Part shown: positions 54,559 to 58,919 of the stretch, piece after piece
How positions within the stretch are numbered: the first letter of the stretch is position 1
Layout: the number at the start of each line of letters is the position of its first letter
NCBI GenBank assembly: GCA_964614515.1
Contig: CAZTPJ010000016.1
Location: forward strand, 1-58,919
Source of the DNA: CAZTPJ01 sp964614515
Lineage (GTDB): Bacteria > Planctomycetota > Phycisphaerae > Phycisphaerales > UBA1924
Length of the DNA: 58,919 nt
Direction: 5' to 3'
Notes under the pieces: model-generated
Told to the model about the DNA's origin: nothing
Database searches by the model: none
What the model saw: the letters and a program-made list of their open reading frames with translations, nothing else
Position numbers and translations under genes: made by a program

Positions 54559-55157
54559 GACAACGCCCCCTTCGTGGATGGAACATCTTCCACGCGAGGA
54601 TCGACGGCCACGGCCTCACGCAGAGCCAAGGCCAGCGCCTTGAACGCGGCTTCGGCTTTGTGGTGATCGTTCTCGCCGCGAAGCACATCGACATGCAACG
54701 TCAGAAGGCCCGCATTCGCCAATGACCGGAAAAAGTGGTTGATGTTCTCGCACGCCACATCACCGATCGCCGGGCGGTTCAGGCCGAGGCTGACGCTGGC
54801 GTGCGGACGGCCGGAGAGGTCGATGACCACGCGTGCCAACGCCTCATCGAGCGGCGCCAGCGCGCTGGCGAAGCGCTGGATTCCCCTGCGATCGCCGAGC
54901 GCTGTGGCGACGCCCTGCCCGAGCGCCAGCGCGCAGTCTTCAACGCTGTGGTGATCGTCCACGACCAGATCGCCTTCGCAATGAAGCGTGAGGTCAAACC
55001 GGGCATGCATCGCCAGCGTCACGAGCATGTGATCAAGAAACCCAAGCCCCGTGCGGATCGTGCTTTGACCCCGGCCGTCCAGCGTCAGGTCCAGACTGAT
55101 GGATGTCTCTCGCGTGGTGCGGCGGATGGCGGCATAGCGTGGGGTGTTTGGGGTCAT
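54555..55157 (-). CDS. hisB: Imidazoleglycerol-phosphate dehydratase
   Basis: A 200-residue manganese enzyme that removes water from IGP. Signature motifs are GLGFLDHMLVTLAMHARFDL, the metal-binding DDHHSVEDCALALG, and ENDHHKAEAAFKALALAL near the C-terminus. It is the monofunctional form, with no histidinol phosphatase attached. It overlaps hisC by 4 nt. The histidinol-phosphate phosphatase step is not in this cluster. Confidence 0.96.
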   Translation of the reverse strand: MTPNTPRYAAIRRTTRETSISLDLTLDGRGQSTIRTGLGFLDHMLVTLAMHARFDLTLHCEGDLVVDDHHSVEDCALALGQGVATALGDRRGIQRFASALAPLDEALARVVIDLSGRPHASVSLGLNRPAIGDVACENINHFFRSLANAGLLTLHVDVLRGENDHHKAEAAFKALALALREAVAVDPRVEDVPSTKGALS

Positions 55158-56257
55158 CGCAAGGCTCCTGATCGACTGGATCTTTCCAACACGTTGCGCA
55201 GCGCGGCCGCAAGACGCTCGAATCCCGCGTCATCTCCGGGAACAGTGATGCGCAGCACATCGTGGAGTATCGGCGGCGCCGTGAACGATCGCACCGAGAC
55301 GCCGCACGCCAGCAGCCCCGCGCGGGCCGCGGCAGCGTCGGGGAATCGCGCCGCGACAAAGTTCGCCTGCGTCGGCAGCGGCGCGCAGCCAAGCTGCCTG
55401 AGCAGGCGACTCAACTCGTCACGCTGACGCGCAACACGCTCGATCTCCGCTGAACGATCCACGCCGAACGCCGCATCAGCGATCGCCAGTGACATGGATG
55501 AAACCGGAAACGGCCCTCCGGCCGTGCGAAGCCACGCTGCGATTTCCGGCGGCGCGATGGCGTAGCCCACGCGAATCCCCGCGAGTCCCATCGCTTTGGA
55601 GAACGTGCGGATCGTCACAACGTTGGGTTCCTTCAGCAGGTCCGACGTCGGGTCGCCGGCCGCGAACTCGACATAGGCAAGGTCGATGAGCGCGACAGCG
55701 CCCACGGCCGCGGCGGCGCGAACGACGGCCAGCATGTCCCCGGCGTCAATCACGCCGCCGGTGGGGTTGTTCGGTGAAACAAGAGAAACCAGCGCGGTGT
55801 CGGCGCGAATCGCCGCGATGAACGCCCCGACCGGGAAGTCGCCGTCGAACCACTCGACTTCGCGAACTTCCGCGCCGGCGAGGCGGGCGCTGCGCTGGAT
55901 CATCTCAAACGTCGGCGTGTGGATGAGCATACCGCGGCCTGCTTCCAGCACCGCGCGGCACAGGCGGTCGATTGCGTCATCGCCGCCATTGGTCACAACG
56001 ACCCGCTCCGCCTGGATCCCCCACCGCTGCGCCAGTCTCGCCTCAAGCCCACGCGCGTTCGGATAACGGCGGAGTGACTCACTTGACAATTCCCGCAGAA
56101 CTTCGAGCAGAGCGGCATCCGGAGCGGCTCCCTCGTTCGCGTCAAGCGCAAGATCAGTCCGCGGACTTCGCATGGGCGCTTCATACGGCCTCAACCCGCG
56201 CAGGCGAGCCGCCGGCGTCGAGCGAAACACTGCGCCCTGGGGGGTGGAAGCGCTCAT
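55154..56257 (-). CDS. hisC: Histidinol-phosphate aminotransferase
   Basis: A 367-residue PLP enzyme making histidinol phosphate. Markers are LRPYEAP, YPNARGLEARLAQRWG, VTNGGDDAIDRLC, SPNNPTGGVIDAGDM, the PLP Asp in ALIDLAYVEFA, and the PLP Lys in TFSKAMGLAGIRVGYAIA. The usual D-E-A-Y near the ring site is D-L-A-Y here, a small oddity. The ATG at 56257 overlaps the stop of hisG; an earlier frame to 56413 is not used. Confidence 0.95.
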   Translation of the reverse strand: MSASTPQGAVFRSTPAARLRGLRPYEAPMRSPRTDLALDANEGAAPDAALLEVLRELSSESLRRYPNARGLEARLAQRWGIQAERVVVTNGGDDAIDRLCRAVLEAGRGMLIHTPTFEMIQRSARLAGAEVREVEWFDGDFPVGAFIAAIRADTALVSLVSPNNPTGGVIDAGDMLAVVRAAAAVGAVALIDLAYVEFAAGDPTSDLLKEPNVVTIRTFSKAMGLAGIRVGYAIAPPEIAAWLRTAGGPFPVSSMSLAIADAAFGVDRSAEIERVARQRDELSRLLRQLGCAPLPTQANFVAARFPDAAAARAGLLACGVSVRSFTAPPILHDVLRITVPGDDAGFERLAAALRNVLERSSRSGALR

Positions 56258-57129
56258 GGCACGATCTGCTCCGGACGGGTGACGATGATGTCCGTTCCGC
56301 CACGCTGCTTGATCAGCGGAATCACGCGCGGAAGGTCCACGCGAGGCACGGCCGCCTTCACAGCGAACCCCGCGGAAGAGCGCAGCGGCGACACGGTCGG
56401 CTCCCGCATGCACGGCAACACGTCGATGACGCCCTCGAGCGCTTCAGCGGAGACATTGACTTCAACCATCACCCGCCTGCGTGCCTCCAGAACAGCCCGC
56501 ACAATCAGCACGAATCCGTCGATGGACGCACGCTTGACAGGGCACGCCATCGCCTCGCAAGAGGCATATAAGCGCGTCGATGATGTCATGATCTCGTCGA
56601 TGATGCGGAGGTTGTTGGCCGCCAGTGTCGAACCGCTCGCGGTGTTGTCGATGATGCAATCGGCGTCTTCAGGCGGCAGCACTTCAGTCGCGCCATGCGA
56701 GCAGAGCACCGTCGCGTCAAGGCCCTTGCGCGCGATCCAGGCGCGCGCGAGACCGATGTACTCAGACGCGACGACGATCGCACGGGCGGGCAGGCGTCCG
56801 TTGTGCAGGATCGACTCAGGCGCCGCCGCGACCAGACGCACGGGATCAAGTCCCGTGTCCAACAACTCGACGACGTCCGCGCGGTGTTCGGCGACCCAGT
56901 CGGCACCCGCGAACCCGAGATCCCGGCCACCCCCGTCGAGCATCTCCACGATCGCGCGAGGTTTAAGGATCTTGACTTCGAATCCCGCCAGCGCGATCGT
57001 CGGACGGTAATCGCGAGCCGACGCCGACACGCCGATCCCCGCGTCGGAAAGCAGGCGCACGACCTCGTCCTGCATTCGACCCTTGGGGATCGCAAATTTG
57101 ATCGTGTTGGGTGAGGCCAAAGGTGTCAT
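56254..57129 (-). CDS. hisG: ATP phosphoribosyltransferase, long form
   Basis: A 291-residue enzyme for the first, feedback-controlled step: ATP plus PRPP to phosphoribosyl-ATP. Features: FAIPKGRMQDEVVRLLSDAG, PRAIVEMLDGGGRDLGFAGA and the PRPP loop IIDNTASGSTLAANNL. Length and the C-terminal regulatory domain (TVSPLRSSAGFAVKAAV ... GGTDIIVT) show the long HisG(L) form, allosterically inhibited by histidine. It opens the operon behind the leader at 57256-57321. The ATG at 57129 was picked because it starts the family match; the frame continues to 57237 in the leader. Confidence 0.96.
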   Translation of the reverse strand: MTPLASPNTIKFAIPKGRMQDEVVRLLSDAGIGVSASARDYRPTIALAGFEVKILKPRAIVEMLDGGGRDLGFAGADWVAEHRADVVELLDTGLDPVRLVAAAPESILHNGRLPARAIVVASEYIGLARAWIARKGLDATVLCSHGATEVLPPEDADCIIDNTASGSTLAANNLRIIDEIMTSSTRLYASCEAMACPVKRASIDGFVLIVRAVLEARRRVMVEVNVSAEALEGVIDVLPCMREPTVSPLRSSAGFAVKAAVPRVDLPRVIPLIKQRGGTDIIVTRPEQIVP

Positions 57130-57198
57130 CTCTCGAAGCTCCGCGTTGTGCGAGCCCCGAGCAGGGCAGTCGTTCGGAGTACTCCCCAAAACGACACA

Positions 57199-57217
57199 CG
57201 CCGGCTCGGAGCCGGCG
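57199..57217 (-). terminator. Attenuator hairpin upstream of hisG
   Basis: Perfect stem (8 bp, cgccggct / agccggcg, loop of 3) between the his leader peptide and hisG, followed on the minus strand by a T-rich stretch (tgtgtcgtttt). Its first arm sequence also occurs at 57260-57267 inside the leader ORF, so a second, mutually exclusive pairing with the same downstream arm is possible. This is the classic requirement for amino-acid attenuation. The U-tract is broken, so termination strength is uncertain. Confidence 0.7.
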
Positions 57218-57255
57218 TTTTCTTCATCTGGGATCAACGATCCATCAGACCAGAG

Positions 57256-57321
57256 TCACAGCCGGCGCCCCCGCGCGTGGTGGTTGTGAACATGGTGATG
57301 ATGGAACGCAGCATAGACCAT
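57256..57321 (-). CDS. hisL: Histidine-rich leader peptide of the his operon
   Basis: A 21-residue open frame, too short for most gene callers: MVYAAFHHHHVHNHHARGRRL. Seven of nine consecutive residues (7-15) are His, the hallmark of his attenuation leaders. Scarce His-tRNA would stall the ribosome on these codons. The stop is 39 nt before the attenuator hairpin. There is no ribosome site; the ATG lies only 7 nt after a predicted -10 box, so the transcript is probably leaderless or nearly so. Confidence 0.88.
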   Translation of the reverse strand: MVYAAFHHHHVHNHHARGRRL

Positions 57322-57328
57322 CGACCAA

Positions 57329-57356
57329 ATGCTAGCGGGCGGGAGAACCTTGTCAA
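57329..57356 (-). promoter_or_regulatory. Promoter of the his operon
   Basis: Minus strand: -35 TTGACA (57351-57356), 16-nt spacer, -10 TAGCAT (57329-57334). Start of transcription is expected about 57321-57323, essentially at the leader-peptide ATG. Confidence 0.7.
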
Positions 57357-57410
57357 GAACAGTCGAGAAACTCGAACGGCGCCCGATGGTGGGGATTCAT
57401 GTGCGTCCCC

Positions 57411-57439
57411 TTGGCCCGCACGGCCGCAGCGGGTACAAT
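57411..57439 (+). promoter_or_regulatory. Likely promoter of tRNA-Gly
   Basis: Plus strand: TTGGCC at 57411-57416, 17-nt spacer, TACAAT at 57434-57439, roughly 75 nt before the tRNA. It is divergent from the his promoter. Confidence 0.55.
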
Positions 57440-57517
57440 CTCCATGTCCGGCACGGCCTCCGGACCACAACACGCACTCGCCAAAGTCGGCGCAATGCAG
57501 TCGAAATCGGCCTTTTT

Positions 57518-57589
57518 GCGGGCGTAGTTCAGCGGTAGAACGTCAGCTTCCCAAGCTGAATGTCGGGAGTTCGATCCTCCTCGCCCGCT
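57518..57589 (+). tRNA. tRNA-Gly (anticodon CCC)
   Basis: Plus strand cloverleaf: acceptor GCGGGCG/CGCCCGC with discriminator U, D stem GUUC/GAAC, anticodon stem UCAGC/GCUGA with loop UUCCCAA (anticodon CCC), T arm GGGAG-UUCGAUC-CUCCU. 72 nt, CCA not encoded. An integrase starts about 115 nt downstream, so the tRNA 3' end is a possible attachment site. Confidence 0.96.
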
Positions 57590-57704
57590 TTTGGATAAAC
57601 ACGGCTGAACGCGAGACTTAGCGTACCTCACGATGGTCGTGAGTGCGGCCCGGAAGCCTGATCCAGAGTCACCGATGACCCTGGTGCTTTCAGGAGGCCC
57701 GCAC

Positions 57705-58919
57705 ATGAACACGTCCCGCGTTCCCGCTCTTCAGTTGCACAGGGCGACAGGCCGCGCCAAGGCCCGGTTTGGCAATCGCGACATCTACTTCGGACGCTTC
57801 GGCACGCCCGAGGCGAACGCCGCGTATCACGCGGTCGTTGCTCACTGGCTCCGCACGGGTGAACTGCCTGCCTCACGAGCGGACATCAAGGCCACGGTGC
57901 CGACCGTGGGCGACCTCATCACGGGCTACACGCTCGCTCGCGGCCGTGCGGAGACGCGGACCTTTGCCGCGGCGGAAAAGCCAGCGCTCGACAGGCTGGC
58001 CAGATTCTTCGGCGATCAACCGGCCACGAACTTCGGCCCGCTGATGCTGAAGCGGTTCCGTGAAACCGTGCTTCGCGAGCGGAGCCGCAACGGACGCCGC
58101 CTCACTCGCCAGTACGTCAACGACAAGATCGTCCCGACCGTGCTGCGTTTGTTCCGCTGGGCGGCCGCCGAGGAGCGCCTTGGCTCCGCTGGCCCGAACA
58201 TCCTCAAGGCTCTGGAGAGTGTGCCATCGCTCAAGCCAGGAGAAACCGACGCACCCGAAACCGAACCCGTCCGCCCCGTGAGCCTCGACGTGATCCGTGC
58301 CACGCTTGCACACCTCCCGCCCGTGGTTGGCGACATGGTCCGCGTGCAACTGTTGACCGCGATGCGGCCCGGCGAAGTGTGTGCCATGCGTTGGAGCGAG
58401 ATCGACACGTCCGGCCCGGTCTGGATCTTCTCCCCCCGCCGACACAAGACCAAGCATCGCGGCCGGACTCGGGCCGTTGCCATCCCAGCGCCCGCTCAGG
58501 CCATCCTCATGCGGTACAGAGCAAGGCCAGAGCACGAGGCCATGTTCAGCCCGGCCGACTCCGAGGCTCAGCGTTTGGCCCTTGCACGCCAGGCCCGGCG
58601 ATCGAAAGTCCCGCCGTCGCAGATGGACCGCTCCGTCGATGATCCAAAGACCCGGCCCGGCGACTGCTATCGAACCGATGGATATGGACAGGCGATCCGC
58701 CGTGCGTGCGAGTCGGCCGGCATCGATCCGTGGTCGCCGAACCAACTTCGTCACGCCGCGGCGACGATTGCTCGCAAGGCACGCGGACTCGACGCCGCCG
58801 GTGCATTGCTCGGCCACGCCAAGGCCGACGTTACCCAGGTCTACGCGGAACGCGATCAGAACCTTGCGGCCAGCGTCGCCGCCGAGATCGCTCCGGCCAT
58901 TGCAGCCGCCATCGCATGA
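57705..58919 (+). CDS. Tyrosine-type site-specific recombinase (integrase)
   Basis: A 404-residue protein. The N-terminal half has an AP2-like start (ALQLHRATGRAKARFGNRDI) and a core-binding domain. The catalytic domain shows Arg in LLTAMRPGEVCAMRW, the Lys region RRHKTKHRGRTRAVAI, the second Arg in SPNQLRHAAATIARKARG (the usual first His of HxxR is Asn), and His/Tyr in LLGHAKADVTQVYAERD. CAGGAGG lies 7 nt before the ATG at 57705. It ends at the last base of the window. Adjacent tRNA-Gly suggests the integration site of a genomic island extending beyond the window. Confidence 0.9.
   Translation: MNTSRVPALQLHRATGRAKARFGNRDIYFGRFGTPEANAAYHAVVAHWLRTGELPASRADIKATVPTVGDLITGYTLARGRAETRTFAAAEKPALDRLARFFGDQPATNFGPLMLKRFRETVLRERSRNGRRLTRQYVNDKIVPTVLRLFRWAAAEERLGSAGPNILKALESVPSLKPGETDAPETEPVRPVSLDVIRATLAHLPPVVGDMVRVQLLTAMRPGEVCAMRWSEIDTSGPVWIFSPRRHKTKHRGRTRAVAIPAPAQAILMRYRARPEHEAMFSPADSEAQRLALARQARRSKVPPSQMDRSVDDPKTRPGDCYRTDGYGQAIRRACESAGIDPWSPNQLRHAAATIARKARGLDAAGALLGHAKADVTQVYAERDQNLAASVAAEIAPAIAAAIA

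Noticed and set aside
57199..57225. Plus-strand rho-independent terminator
   Set aside because: The hairpin does have a T-run on the plus strand, but no plus-strand gene ends before it; its position in the his leader and the duplicated arm fit attenuation better. Bidirectional use cannot be excluded.

Overview
The window looks like chromosomal DNA of a high-GC planctomycete, most likely of the Phycisphaerae. Clues are secreted proteins with FG-GAP repeats, a DUF1080-type protein, membrane proteins with an N-terminal zinc ribbon, long DLD-type oxidases, prepilin-like genes with long leaders, futalosine-pathway mqnA, and dispersed short palindromes of a kind common in that phylum. This assignment is inference; no rRNA gene is present.

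Layout. 1-4 kb: two secreted proteins, a partial gene, and a tRNA-Cys with an unusually long variable arm. 3.6-10.5 kb (minus strand): a type IV pilus / type II secretion-like cluster (pilT, pilC/gspF, a prepilin, a PilX-like giant with calcium-loop repeats, a GspJ/PilW-like prepilin). 10.8-18 kb: rnhA, secreted proteins, a trypsin-like protease, an FG-GAP protein, a TPR lipoprotein. 18-22 kb: hutH and hutU (histidine degradation) and a rhodanese-like lipoprotein. 22-28 kb: a DsbD-N-like protein, a thioredoxin-fold protein with a clear terminator, rseP, rsmD, an enoyl-CoA hydratase. 28-32 kb: a fused FAD/Fe-S oxidase, a 191-nt inverted-repeat element, a frameshifted DUF1080 gene. 32-36.5 kb: a three-gene signalling operon (HTH-receiver regulator, HDOD-histidine kinase, pseudo-receiver-GAF protein). 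36.7-47 kb: tsaB, an acyltransferase, mqnA, a divergent sigma-70-like protein with extra helix-turn-helix segments, a tandem palindrome array, gatB, DUF58, htpX, TauE/SafE, a 3D-domain protein, a lipoprotein, tRNA-Val. 47-50.5 kb: an MBL-fold hydrolase, a hotdog-like protein, rtcB. 50.6-57.4 kb (minus strand): a complete, tightly overlapping his operon, hisG-C-B-H-F-(A-I-E fusion)-D, behind a histidine-rich leader peptide and an attenuator. 57.5 kb to the end: tRNA-Gly followed by a tyrosine integrase.

How genes work together. The his operon makes histidine from PRPP, and its leader can sense histidyl-tRNA; hutH/hutU degrade histidine. The pilus cluster supplies a retraction ATPase, a platform protein and pseudopilins. 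The three signalling genes are probably one phosphorelay. The most interesting items are the nearly leaderless his attenuator, the HTH-sigma hybrid protein beside a palindrome array, the signalling operon, the HisA-HisI-HisE fusion, the long-arm tRNA-Cys and palindromes inserted inside coding sequence.
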